Shown in pieces: positions 1 through 11,785 of a stretch of 64,000 bases of DNA; the stretch's first letter is position 1; each line of letters starts with the position of its first letter. This DNA is from Gnetum montanum. Taxonomy: Eukaryota > Streptophyta > Gnetopsida > Gnetales > Gnetaceae. The stretch lies in assembly GCA_015680685.1 (NCBI GenBank), contig MNCI01010839.1, forward strand, positions 247,740 through 311,739, given 5' to 3'. The notes beneath the pieces are model-generated. The model worked only from the letters and a program-made list of their open reading frames with translations. It was not told the DNA's origin and did no database searches. The position numbers and the translations under genes are program-made.

Positions 1-1119
1 GTGTTGGAGTAGATGCAATGCCGCTACCCCACTGGCATCCTACTGATTCCTTGGACATGCCGAAAGGCATACTACTATCCCCTCGGAGATGTTGCTACGA
101 CAGCCACTCTGTAGTTGCAACTCCTAGGGTCAACTTTGCTACTTGGGGCCCCAAGGAAACTATGGTCACCCATAGCCTCGGTGGCCTCCACCCATTGCTG
201 CCACAAGACTCTGGATTAGCAAATTCATCTGGTAGGTTCTTTGCCTAGGTGATTTGGCAAGATGAATTTGGCTATCGATAGCAACTTCCTAAACTATGGC
301 ATCAACATAGGGACCCTTGCTTCTTGCTATGGTCCCTTTTCTGTGGCATGTGCTCTCCTTTTCACTTTAGACGGGACTTGTTTCAATAGCCTCCCTAGTG
401 ATTAGGATGATTACTTTTGCTCTCTATTCTCTATTATGTTTTTCAAGTTACTTGCTATGATAGCGTTGATTGAGAATGCATTTACTACCAGGTGAGGCGT
501 CACATCGTTCTAAGATGGTTGCTCAGACTAGCCTAACTACTTGGGAGTGTAGACCATTCCTCTTTCCCTCCATCAGATAGCTTATCTTACTTCCTTCTCC
601 CTTTATCCCTACAATCTTTACCCTTTCCTCCTATTTGCACACAACGTGAACGTACAGGCACTCTTTCGCACATGATAATCATCCATGGATTAGCGTAATG
701 CAACTTGCCTCATGGAAAGCATCCTTTCAAAAAAAACACCAAGAAAAGTTAGGTAAAATGGATGTAAAATAATTCATCTAGGCCATACAGGCATAACACA
801 ACTCATCTGTGCAAGCCCTTCATATGTAGTATAGCAGCATAACCTCTCAGGAAAAAACCTGTGAGAAGATGCCTAATGACATGTTTGCAAAAGTTTCCTA
901 TTCACATGCTTGAGTCTTCCCCCAAACCTTCCCCCCTCTCACTTATTTAAGATCCCTCCTATACTCCTTATGCCCCCAAACTTTGCATTTGTGGGTTTGA
1001 CAGAGTGACATCTGAGTAGTTTTCGACAAATGCGTTGGTGTCTTTACCTCTATGGTGTTTCGTATTCTTTGTTGACATCTTTTGGGCAAGCCCTCTAAAT
1101 GTCAACAAATAGGGGCCAT
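1..1119 (+). other. 3' untranslated end of a plus-strand Tat-like element (copy Z)
   Basis: No credible coding sequence is seen; a 76-codon open frame near the left edge resembles nothing I know. The last 200 bases resemble the stretch before the D-copy LTR at 20330-20515, including a similar run just before the polypurine tract. I therefore read this as the 3' untranslated part of an element whose body lies left of the window. Placement rests mainly on the LTR start at 1120. Confidence 0.5.
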
Positions 1120-1130
1120 TGAAACACCAT
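1052..1130 (+). repeat. Inverted repeat spanning the polypurine tract and LTR start (copy Z)
   Basis: The left arm (1052-1078, starting ATGGTGTTTC and ending in TTGTTGACAT) is mirrored by the right arm (1099-1130, starting ATGTCAACAAAT and ending GAAACACCAT), around a loop of about 20 bases. The right arm contains the presumed polypurine tract (ACAAATAGGGG) and the LTR terminus TGAAACACC. Equivalent structures occur at 20449-20525, 22459-22539 and 60193-60270. Confidence 0.75.
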
Positions 1131-2205
1131 GAAATTTTAAGGCCTCAATGGTTTAGCAAAATCCTGAGTCTCAGCATAGCGTAATAAACCCCGAAAAGAC
1201 TGAATAGAAACAAGGGATGCACAACGAAAACACTTCAATTTTGCAAGTTCACTATGTAACGTAGAGTTACGCTATGCAACGTAATGTAACATAATGTAGC
1301 GTAATGCAAGTAGATAATTGAGATAGCAATATTTAGGGAATGGTGGTTCTTATGCCACGATACACTCTCTAGAGTATTATAGCATAACCACAGGATAGTT
1401 TGTTAGCAAAGCTCCAGCAAGGGTAAATTACAACACACTATGCTCTAGAGCGTAAAACAGTGCGACGCCACAAGCTTCAAACAAAAATGCACCAGGCCAA
1501 CAACATTTTGTAGGTTCAGGACACACGTCATCTAAACTACGTTTTTCTTCTGAACCTAACCTTATAAATACTCCAGTTGAAAATGATCAAAGGGTTGGCA
1601 AAAATTTCTCTTGGTTGAAAAAATTTTCTCCAGGAGCAACTTTCTTTCGTTGGAAATCGTTGACAATTTTTAGGAAAGATCAGTGAGAGAATAAGAGAGG
1701 ATTAGCAATCGAAAGAACGTCGAAGGTGACCGACAAGAGATTTTGATCAGGAACTTCTAGTTAGTAGACATTCTGCTTTAGGTCTAACTCCCTTGCACCC
1801 AGATTGGCTAGAACAAGGTAGATGAGCCTTTGCTTGTTTCATCTTTGAATAGTTTTCCTATTCTTGGCATGTGCTTTGTCTAAACCGAATTCTACCTACA
1901 ATCATTGTATCAAATATATTTTTTTATAAGCTAAATCCCAGATCTTGGGATTGCATATTCTCTAAATCCAATTTATTGCATCCTATCTACATAGATTCTG
2001 CAATTGCTTCAAATCTTTTATACCATTCTCGTTGTCTTCGAGATTCCCGATATCATATTTCCTCATCGAAATTGTCATCTTGTAATCCAGTTATTACAAA
2101 ATTTACTGATTAAGTAAGTCCATGTCTGATCGACAAGACCATTCAGGGCACCTTAGATTCATTTTCTCCAGCACAGCCCTCACACAGATCCAGGGTTGGA
2201 ACTAT
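1120..2205 (+). repeat. LTR of copy Z, plus orientation
   Basis: The LTR starts TGAAACACCATG directly after a polypurine tract. It is rich in GCTATGC/CGTAATGTAAC-type motifs around 1150-1310. A TATA box stands at 1563-1570 with about 640 bases to the LTR end, as in the inverted A copy. The last 90 bases (from about 2115) match the A LTR end at 12690-12780 read on the other strand, the C LTR end near 57380-57430 and the F LTR end near 61395-61475. The left edge is firm; the right edge is uncertain by a few tens of bases. Confidence 0.75.
1563..1570 (+). promoter_or_regulatory. TATA box of the Z LTR
   Basis: TATAAATA follows CCT and occupies the same place in this LTR as the reverse-strand TATAAATA at 13311-13318 in the A LTR. 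Confidence 0.6.
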
Positions 2206-2235
2206 GTACACGAAACTTTCTTTGGTATTTCCAAT

Positions 2236-2515
2236 GACCAACATTTTCCATCATTACACTAAGCTTTAGTGTTTTTACCTTCCCCTTAGGTCTGGTCATA
2301 GGTGTCTCGACGAGAGGATCCTTGATTACATCCCCGACCTCCAGATCTAGGGTTCGGACTAATTGCTCAAGCCAATCTGGGGAGGCTTCTAAAGACGCTA
2401 TGGTGCTAGCTATGGTTGACCCCCAGTCGATTAGGTCTGGGTTCAATTGTCTCATGATCTTGCCATGTGGACCTGATAGGGCTAAAGGTGTGGAGAGATC
2501 ACAATGGATTTTCAT
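2236..2515 (-). pseudogene. Start of pol (pre-RT segment) of copy A, truncated
   Basis: On the minus strand this encodes a segment (PHGKIMRQLNPDL, then SLEASPDWLEQLVRTLDLE, then KDPLVETPMT) that aligns with the region just ahead of RT in copy D (from about 15235) and with the first pol residues of B near 27260. It precedes the familiar pre-RT block in D. Here it stops near 2236, where the plus-oriented Z LTR begins, so RT, both RNase H domains and integrase of copy A are missing. The function of the segment is unknown. A TTTTGACAG just upstream in pol direction could be a splice acceptor. Confidence 0.75.
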
Positions 2516-2629
2516 TTTCTACTTAACCTGTCAAAATGAGATGAAAGCCTAGTTAAGATGCATCTATTGGTAGCAATCATGTATAATGAAAACTTGCAAA
2601 GAAATGAAAAAATGCATGATGTAGAGATT

Positions 2630-2975
2630 AACATTTTTGCTAGTTTAAAGTCATGGCAGACCATTATGGCATGGAGATGTAGAGCTGCTAAGATAGGAAA
2701 TGTGAAACTGTCGATGCGAAAATGTGATGCTACTAGTTTAGCATCATTGCAGACTACGAATGTATAGCAGATCGAAACATGCTAGTTTAAGGTCTTTTCG
2801 GATTGCAAAAGTCGCAACTGTGCTAGGGTTTGCTAGTTTAACATCTTTTCATACTAGTAAAAGTGCAACTATGCCATGATTTCTAGTTTAGGGTCTTTCC
2901 GGACCATGATAATAGAAAATATGCGACAATTGCTAGTTTAAGGTCTTTTCGGACCGTGATAATCGAAAATGTATT
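2630..2975 (+). repeat. Dyad-motif array between pol and the antisense gene (copy A)
   Basis: About seven irregularly spaced copies of a leader like GCTAGTTTAA followed by a dyad are present, for example GGTC-TTTTCG-GACC near 2945. Others are partial, such as AAGTC-ATGGCA-GACC near 2650. The array lies between the pol start and exon 1 of the antisense gene and points in the direction of that gene. Confidence 0.75.
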
Positions 2976-3295
2976 TTTTTTTCATTTTTCGGGAAAGCAA
3001 GCCATTAGCTTGAAGCGTGTCAAGGTTTTAATGCTAACAGTGCCATGATGTTGTGGCAAGCATGCTACGCTGTACGATGCACTCTGCATTAAATGGAAAG
3101 AGAGAGCGCAAGTTTCCCTTTTTACCATTACAATCATAAATAGGGATTAAACCTTGGTAATCTTCCCATTCTCACCGTAAGAGCATAGAGCCCATATTTA
3201 GAGCACAAGGAGATTTTGGAGCATAGAGCAATTTTGCTAGTAGCGAGCAAGGTGATTTTCTACATAGTGACAAGGAAAAATTCGCAAGTAAGACG

Positions 3296-6200
3296 ATGGC
3301 TCTGAAGAAGGGATGCACGAATTTGGTGCTTGCAAAGGTTAAGGAGGTGAAGCAAAGCCTAGGGAACATGACACAAGTGCACGTCACAGTAGGGAAGGAC
3401 ATGCCATTGACCTGGTAGGCTACCATGCTTCCTCTATTTTTTCCTGATTCTATTATCATTTTTTTGCTTCTTTTGTTCTCTGCTTTCATTTTGTATCTTA
3501 GCCATTTGCATTTTCTGTTGTTGCATTGTTTTGGCCTTTGCATCGTCGCTACTGTCGTTTCGGCCATGGTGGATGCATAAATGCTACATCATTGTTACAC
3601 GCAAGGTCGCTTAAAATACCATCATCATGGTCATCATAACCACGGGGGTTTAGGTAGTTTAAGTTACTTGATCTTCGAATGGTGTGACGTAGGATCCTCA
3701 AGAAGGTTGGTCCATGCATGATGCAGGAGTGCAACACGTGTTCTATCGGGGCATATTGTTAATTTTCCTGTTAGGGTTAATTGATCTATTGCTACGCTAG
3801 GCTACTTTTTTTCTCTGCTACGGCTTTCATGTTCTTGCTACGCTATGTGTGAAAATAGGGTTATGCTACGCTATGCGTGTGGACTGCTAGGTATTGCTAC
3901 GTTGTGTGTGTATTGCACATAGACATGATGCTAACATTTGCTGGTTACATTGTGCAGAATGGGGCTAATGCCAATCCTGATTTTTTCAGAAATTAGGGGG
4001 ATCCTGTGTCATGTGAGCAAACCCGTGGCCAATGCTCCTCCTCCCCAAATACATATGGGAGAGCAGGGGGTCTGGTTCAGGAAAGGGGCACAGGACTTCT
4101 TGCAGTTCCTCCTCGATCACTTCAGCATGATCATTTGGTCATCCCTGGAGGAGGAGGAGGCAGCCAGCATAGAAGAAGCCATATTTCCTAGAGCAAGTTG
4201 GGGCATTTTGAGGTTTTTTACTGATGAGGCAATCATGAGTAGGTAGAGAGAAGGATCCAGTCAATGCCCAACTAGGTTAAGGTGCTTGGCTTCGATTTGG
4301 AAGATGCCTGAGTACAACTGCTACCACCTTTACAACACACTATTCCTCGCACGTTTTATGATGATGTGCTTCTAGAACCCATAGGGAATTGTCTACTGTG
4401 CCGACAGGTGATTTTTGTAGCCTTCCTCCACTATGTTGTGCGACACTGGCCATATTAGCCAAATGCTAATAGTATGCATTTGTTACTAGGTTCTTCATCA
4501 ATAAGGATTGCGTTCATGATCAACCGGGTCTACTGGATATAGCACAAATAGCCCTACAGGAGTTCTCTTCTACTAAGAACCTACGGGACTGTGTGATCGA
4601 TCAATGCAGGGGTGAATACTATACCTACCTAGGCCTATATCACATTCTCTATGATCAATGCAAGGGGTAGGGTTGGCTGGATGAGGAGTGGGCATAACCC
4701 TTCAAACCAGTCATGGTTGAACAAGTTCTGGTTGAACGCTCGCCATTCCCATTACCGTATAGGCCCGGTAGGCCAAACAATAAGTGTTACATACTCAAGT
4801 GTCTTTGTAATATTTGTATTTTCTACATTTTCATGCTAAGAATTTTTGTGAAAACTATTGCAGGGGAAAATAAGGCCCAGGAGGTAACGGTGGTAACCAC
4901 CAAGACATAGGGGGCAAACATCTACTTCAAATATGACGAAGTAGAAGTGAGCCAACACTAGATAAAAAATGCAGCTCTGGAATCCTTAGTCTAGAACATC
5001 CAAGAGGCTGGGCTCATGGATCTATTCATGACCCCAAATCAAAGCGTTCCTGCTATCAAGATGTTCTCCCTGGTCAACTCATTATCTGAAAAGATGGGCC
5101 GCTTCCGCACACACATACAAGACGTGCAGGTGATCATTGAAATCAATGACCAACTATTTGTGGACCTGTTTGGTGTCCCTACCGATGACATTCTCATAGG
5201 GTCGAAGGGAAAGAATGAGTTGATCCTTTTGAAGAAGGATATTTAGGAGTGGTTGGGGATTGCTAAGGAGCAAAAAGGGCTCCCCATGGAGAAGCTCAAA
5301 TATGGGCCTACCAAGGAGATCTACCCTATCTTCCATGCTCATGCATTCCCCCAGCTGCTTACCCAAGGAAAGTTCTTGGGGCTTAAGTAGGCCTAGATAA
5401 TGCGGGAGGTCATGGAAGAAGGGGCCCATTACAACTAGGCTATCTTTCTATGTAAAGGCTTGCAGGAAAAAATCTTGGGACTCTGCCAGAAATTGGTGTC
5501 CCACTCCAACAAACATTATGCCTTCTACATAGGCTGTCTGAAGTGGTTTGCAGAGTTTCTGGAGGTTTACGAGAATGGAGTCTGGGTCATGTGAAATCAC
5601 AACCAAATTTCCAGACCATGGATTCACCAAATCCTCTAGACCACATGAGCCCAAGATCCCCTAAAAATAATTTGGAATTCACTGTTTGTAATGACTAAGG
5701 ATCGAGTGGCTCGCAATGTTCATGGCCAGGACAGCATAGGAGAGACCCCCCCTACTATAGCTGGTAGCATGTCATGAGGGGAACGTCTCATAGCTAAGAC
5801 TATGCCCAAGGAGTTACAGTGGAAGAGGCATCCCCTAGCTAAGGAAACCCTTTGTGTGGAGGAAGAGGAGGGGTGAAGACTATGACTTAAGTTGCAAAGA
5901 ACACAACCCACCATTGGTAAACACTTTTGTCTAATGCTTACTTTGTTATTGTTTGCTACGCTATGCTGGGCTAGGTGGTGTAGCATAGCATAGCACCTAC
6001 TTTAAGCTAACTTTATTTGTACTAATACAAACATGTTTCTTTGCTAGTAGATGAAGAAGAAGAAGAAGAAGAAGGAGGCGATGAAGAAGTGTTGACCCCT
6101 AAGACAGGGGTGACAAATAAAGACATGAAGGCCCCAGTCTTGCAGGAGAGGGTCCTGATCAAGAATAAAGGAGCTCCTGTTGCTAAGGCAGGGAATCTTG

Positions 6201-7727
6201 TCATTAGGAAGTATCCTCCTACCAACAAAGAGGAACCTCCCTTGAATCAAAAATATGTTGGTCTCCTAAAAGGAAATAAACCAGCGCATGAGGAAGGGGC
6301 TCGTGTAGACTCGGTAGGGCCTTCTACCAAGGCTACCGCCATCATCTTACATCAGCAAGAAGAGAGACTACAATTAGATGCTGGTGAGTTCGACAATATT
6401 TCTACCTTTTCATAGCCTATTTCGGCCATTACTGGTATGTTTAGTTATGTAACAAGCGCTACTCTTGATGTTGTAGGACCCCCTCTGATTCATACTAAAT
6501 CATGGGCCGAGATTCCTAACAAGTTTACGTTCGTGCAGGGGATCATTGATGACATGATCAAATGCCTTTAGCAAGTGGACCCTGATGCAGGTAAGTAGCA
6601 GTGTTAGGTACTCTTATGTTGTTATGCTAGAGTTTCTTGAGTTTGATAATCCTACTATGCTAATGCGATTGCTATGCTTTGTGTCATGGCAGCCTCTCGG
6701 CTTAAATGGGACCCGACATGGCCTATGAAAGTTGGTGCCATGCCTATATTCCCACCTAAAGTGACCGAGGTGTCTCATCATGTGTATGAAAAGGCTTGCA
6801 AATGTGTTTTGCACTTAGCACACTCCTTTTGGGAGTACAAGCATGTCAACGAGGACCTGTGGAAACGGGTCCAAAAAGCTAAGTGAAGAGAGGCTGACCT
6901 AGTCATCGAGGTGGAGGATCTCAGGTTGAGGAATGAGTTTCTCATAACCCATGACACTAATAATGAGGACTGGCACACGGCTGTGATAGAATACACTAGG
7001 TTTTGGATAGTCACACGTCAACACGTCAAAGCCACTCACGAGATAATTGAACAACGGATGCAAATGGACTTTCTAGCCCAAAAGTGTCAGGACCTAAAAG
7101 ACTTCATGGCCAAGGCTTTCCAATGGGGGTAGTCCCAGAGAAATCATAAACACATGTATAAATGGGAAAATTCCACCCATTGTAGAAGGATGCTGTTGTG
7201 GAGGTGTTTACGTATGAAGCATTCATAAATGCCATCGACGCTTCTGAGGCCTATGTCAAGTTCAAAGAGTAGGTAAAGGTTATGAAATCTCTTGACCTAA
7301 AAGTGGACCTTCCCATAGGAGAGACCACAATCATCTCCTTTTCCTCGGCACCACTAAGGTGGACAACCACCGAAAGGGAGAGAGCTGCTGTGGACGCTGA
7401 ACCTAGTGATAGGCATTGGATGGACATCACGGTAGAGGAGGTCTAGCATCACCTCAGGCTTGGTTTAGACCAGATACTCTTTGAGATGGATGAAAGCCCT
7501 TCTCAGGTTAGTTTCTTTACTATGTTAATGCTTATGCTCTATTGTAGTTTTTGTTTGTTACCCTAGCTAACCACTTCACTCCTATGATGTAGGCTCCAGA
7601 TGAGCATGCAGGGCTCGTAGAGGAAGGGAATGAAGAACTAGTTGAGGACAACGTATGGGAAGGTTATGCAAAAGGAAATGATGTAGGAACGAATGGCAGC
7701 GATGATGCAAATAGAGACAACCCATGA
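3296..7727 (+). pseudogene. Antisense spliced gene of copy A: FCP1-like domain plus coiled coil, decayed
   Basis: This gene runs opposite to gag-pol of copy A, between the pol start and protease. Inferred exons are 3296-3414, 3958-4407, 4490 to about 4767, 4864-5916, 6048-6383, 6477-6590, 6693-7506 and 7593-7727. Most introns start GT and end AG. Exon 2 is 450 bases, as in copy B, and the phases of the first introns agree with B and C. The protein has an FCP1/NIF-like domain (GVWFRKG, FLLDHFSMIIWS, then NTLFLA), a middle domain (AGLMDLFMTPN, LFGVPTDD), a run of seven glutamates after 6050 and a coiled-coil-like region (6693-7130, beginning SRLKWDPTWP). Several in-frame TAG stops show it is dead. 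Introns carry GCTACGCTATGC-type motifs (for example 5950-6000). Confidence 0.8.
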
Positions 7728-7894
7728 CAGCATGGGATTTTTTTTTGGAATTTTGGAATTTTCAAATTTTGTAAACATTTTACGAACATTTTCAACAGGA
7801 AAAAATTTCAAATAAAGGGAAGAATTTTAGAAAAGAAATTGATTTTGCATTAACTTGTGCATTGCATATGTGCTGCGTTTTGTGAAAATGTTCA

Positions 7895-8250
7895 TGCTTT
7901 CATGTGCTAGTTTTGGGCCATTTCGGGCCATTGCTAGTTTTAGGCCATTTCGGGCCTCTATTAGTTTTAGGCCATTTTGGGCCATTGCTTAGCATGCCAA
8001 AAGAGATGATATGTTAACAACTTGAACAACAGCTAACTGGTAACTTATGCTAGTTTTAGGCCATTTCAGGCCATTGCTAGTTTTAGGCCATTTCGGGCCA
8101 TTGCTAGTTTTAGGTCATTTTGGGCTATTGCGTAGGCATAGTTTTAGGCCATTTCGGGCCATAGTGTAGCATGCCAAAAGGATGGCACGCTAACAAAGAA
8201 AAAATAAATTATGCTAGTTTTAGCCCATTTCAAGCCATAGCGTAGCATGC
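7895..8250 (+). repeat. Dyad-motif array between the antisense gene and protease (copy A)
   Basis: About eight copies of CTAGTTTTA followed by GGCC-ATTTCG-GGCC or a one-base variant are interspersed with a second short repeat (AGCATGCCAAAAG with GATGGCA) at about 7990, 8170 and 8250. The array sits just past the 3' end of the antisense gene and has its orientation. Confidence 0.85.
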
Positions 8251-8427
8251 CAAGAGGATGGCATGTTAACAAAGCAAAAAGTGATGAATGTACCAGGGAT
8301 CGCAACTAGGCAGGAAGCAGTGGGGTTGCTATGCTATGCGTAGCTACTTCTTGACCCGTCATGGTTTGATGAGAATGTAAGGCTGAGGCATTTCACCAGG
8401 GCCCTCATTCACATCATTGTTCCCTGC

Positions 8428-9290
8428 TTAGAAGGGCAACTCAGCCCATGCTCTTTCACTTTGGTAACCAACTTGCTGAGCTAATTCTCCCATTGGATGG
8501 TTAATATGTGCATGATTAGGTGCTTCATTCTCAGAGGTTACAACCTCTAACCCCTGCTCCATGTCTATGTTATTGATCGCTTGTGTTGCTACTTCGTCAC
8601 CATGGATCATCACCTCCCTGCCTGCATATGGTAGGTGGATTTCCTGGTGTATAGGTGAGGAGACAGCCCTAAGTTGTCCTAACCATGATCTCCCCAAGAT
8701 CAGGTTAAACCTAAGCATTTCCTCAACCACGATGAACATTGTGTTTATGGAGAACTAGTCCCCTGCTACGAAGTCTATGTGAACTATACCCTTCATGAGG
8801 AAACATGCTCCATTGAACGACCTTAGACACGACATCGCTGTGGGTTTGATCTGGTCGACCAAGCCCAACTTGTCCATAATAGAAAATGGGATGATGTTCA
8901 TGGAAGCCTCGTCATCAACATGTACCCTTCAGATCTAGTGTTGGTCGACCCAAATTGTGATAAAAAGTGGTGTTGTTATCACCTAACCCCTTTTTGGATC
9001 TTCCCTAATGGCATCATTGCTAAAAGTCAATTGGGATGGCTCAGGCTCTATGGGTGAAGAGGGAAGCATGACCGAGTGGATTATTTCCTCTTCCACTAAC
9101 ATGTCTTCATTGACCAGAATCACTGTCAACATGTGGATCAAAGCCTCGCGGTGGGGAACAGATGTCATGATCAGGTCGTACAGGCTCAGTGTAGCATTTT
9201 TCTATTTTAGAGCTTGCTTGACCTGAGTGAGGGCATCCAAAAGGTCTTGGGCACCACCCCTGTTTGGCATTTTCCTCTTCTTCGACTCAT
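8428..9290 (-). pseudogene. Retroviral-type aspartic protease of copy A, decayed
   Basis: The minus strand encodes the end of a Ty3-type protease: NLILGRSWLGQLRAVSSPIH and HLPYAG at about 8720-8600, matching the motif ILGRPWL of Tat-lineage proteases. Upstream, a degenerate DDEAS near 8910 marks the active-site region, where B has DDGAA. Ahead of it is a helical segment (EALIHMLTVILVNEDM). Stops interrupt the frame. The protease would release Gag and Pol from the polyprotein. It follows gag on the same strand. Confidence 0.75.
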
Positions 9291-11785
9291 TCCAGAAGAT
9301 GAATTTTCCGAGGAGGGGTGACTTTGGGTTTAGGTTTAGACCCTTTTTGGCAGGGCAGCGTAGACTGTGCGGTTATCGCAATGTTCATCTTTGGTGATGA
9401 GGGTGCAGATGCATGGGGTGGAGATGTAGGCTTGGAAGTACCAGGGGTGGTACTTCCTCTCGACATCTTGCTTGCAAAGTGTACTTTCCATTTTTTAGGA
9501 TGAGAAGGTTGTTTAGCTGCTTTATGCATGGCGGGGACTATTAAAGGAGCTAGCCCCCTAATGACAAAAAAAGCTAACAACATTAATGGGTGAAGTGGCA
9601 TGGTTTTGCTAATAGGTGATGCAGAGATGGATGCCCGTGAAGGGACTCTCAGAATGAATGGTTGTTGCGGGCTTTGATTAGCTGCTCATGGAACTGGTGC
9701 ACTACACTGAGACACACGCACAACGAATGGTTGCTGAGGTGGCCTAGGATCACTGTCAATGTCCATGGCATTGATGATGTAATCAGCATTGTTGGCATTG
9801 AGGGGATCTATGTAGACATGCATAGATTGGTTTTCAAGATGTACTGGGTTGCTTTCATCCAATACCATTTTCCCCTGGTCAATCAATCTCTAGATGTCAT
9901 CCTGCAATGCCAGACAATAATCCATTTTGTGACCACACTATTGGCGGTAGCCACAAAACCTGTTCAGCCTGAAACCCTTATGAACTAGGGGCTCATTGGG
10001 CAGGGCCAAAGAGGGATTCCTAAGGATCTCATAGTAGTGTTGATGTCTCCTAGTTTCTTCTTCCAACATCTGCATGAATTGCATGTGCCCCACTTCCAAT
10101 AGCTACTTTAGAATTTCTGAAAGTTTGAGAGGTAGTGGGTGTACCTTGAGCAATCTTTATGCTCAAAGTTTAGCTTGTGTTATGTAGATGTCTCAGATGT
10201 AGGTATTGGATGTTGCAGCATGTTTCCCTACTTGGGCATGGGGTTAGCTGTGGGTACGACCAATTTCTTGTTTCTCTTGCTACCATTGTTACTAGGTCTG
10301 GGCTTGGCCTTGGTCACCAGAGTGGCCACTATGGTTGTTGGGGCCTTATCCTTATCCTTCTTTGTGAAGGTATTTTTGTAAGCAATGTAGGCCGGGTCTT
10401 TGCTTACCTCAGCCGCATCCTGTATACTCTTAGTCTGAGCGAAGGCTTGACTAAGAGTGTGAGGGACGAGGTAGTACAGTTTAGACTCGATAAAGTCGTT
10501 CACTACATCCTTAAAGATGGCCAACAAGTGGGCCTCCACGATGGGCTCGTGGATTTCATTAAGGTTCATGCTCCAAGGCTGGATGAACTTCTGGACTGGT
10601 TCTAGAGGCTCTTGCTTCACACTCATCAACTGGTCCAAAGTGGTTTCTGCCTTCAAGTTATACTTGAAGCACATCACGAACTAGGTTAGAAGCTCTTCCA
10701 AAGTTGAAATGGATGAATGTGGTAGTGTGCAATACCAATCTAAGGCTTTCCCAGCTAGGGACATGGAAAAGACACGAATAATCTTTTGCGGCCATTGTTG
10801 CAACAGAAGGAATTCAGATCTAAAGATAACTAGATGTACATTGAGATCCCCCTCCCCATCATATTTCGTGAAGTACGGGAGAGACATCCCTGGGGGTAAC
10901 GTCAAAGCAGGGATTGTAGGGATTGCAGGGATTGCAGGGCTGACAGGGTCATCCTAGTAAAAGTCCATGACTTGTACCATGTTAGACCCAATAGCTTTCA
11001 TGCATTTTATTTCCTTGGTGAGGGTCTGGATAAGCTAGAACACTTGATCCAAGCCCTACGACATTGTGGATGCCTGGGGAACTACCAAGGTAGCTCCCAC
11101 CTGTGGAATGGCGAGGGTGATGGTTTGACCCATTGGTGATACTATTGGGATAGCCCCTACTAGCGGTGCTGCTTGCACTATCCACCACCTGGTAGGTGGT
11201 GCTGTTGGAGCAGCAACTACGATTTGGGCTACCGGATAGACTGCTTTTGTCATCGGAAGAACAGACCATAGCCCCATATTAGGTTGTACTTTTTATGGGG
11301 TTTGGTAGGTCTAAGGGTGAACATAATGAGACATCTACGATAGTTTTGGAATAGGCGAAGAAGTGAATGGGGTCCATCACGAGGATAGGCTTGGGCCCAC
11401 TATAGTGGGTGGAATAGACGTGAACGTAGGAATCAACATGGAAGTTACGTACGACTGCGAAGAGGTACAGTATGAACATGTGGCAGGGTAGCCATGATTG
11501 ATGTATGATGTGCTATAGGAATGGGCTGCTGAACAGTTTGCGGAGGCATAGTTGCTACAAATGAAATAGGGGAGTAAGGGCGTTGATACGCCGGGAAGGT
11601 GACATGGCTATCCATTGCGGTTGTAGTTGTAGGCTATAGGAGCGTAGGCATGATGACAAAGGGAGCAGTGATATAAAATGGTTTGGCCTAGAAGGACTGG
11701 GTAGGAGGGACAAGAACGGGGTTGGTTTGATCTCCCTCGTTGGATTGGGAATCAAGTTCCTCCTATCTCTCTTGGAAGGCATCAT
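9290..11785 (-). pseudogene. Gag of copy A, decayed
   Basis: Capsid-like sequence on the minus strand lies at about 10905-10400: LPYFTKYDGEGDLNVHLVIF, MSLAGKALDWYCTLP and PLEPVQKFIQPW, the retrotransposon gag pattern. It is followed by QAFAQTKSIQDAAEVSKDPAY. A zinc-knuckle relic (CGYRQ...GHKMDYC, normally CX2H...GHX3C in this lineage) sits near 9950. Between it and protease are repeats of the motif PF[VI][VL]RV (QQPFVVRVS near 9710, QQPFILRVPS near 9660). The N-terminal third (11785-11000) is low-complexity and badly broken. Confidence 0.75.

Noticed and set aside
6041-6415. Stand-alone acidic protein starting with a glutamate run
   Set aside because: It is exon 5 of the antisense gene of copy A. 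The apparent start lies within the intron acceptor region.
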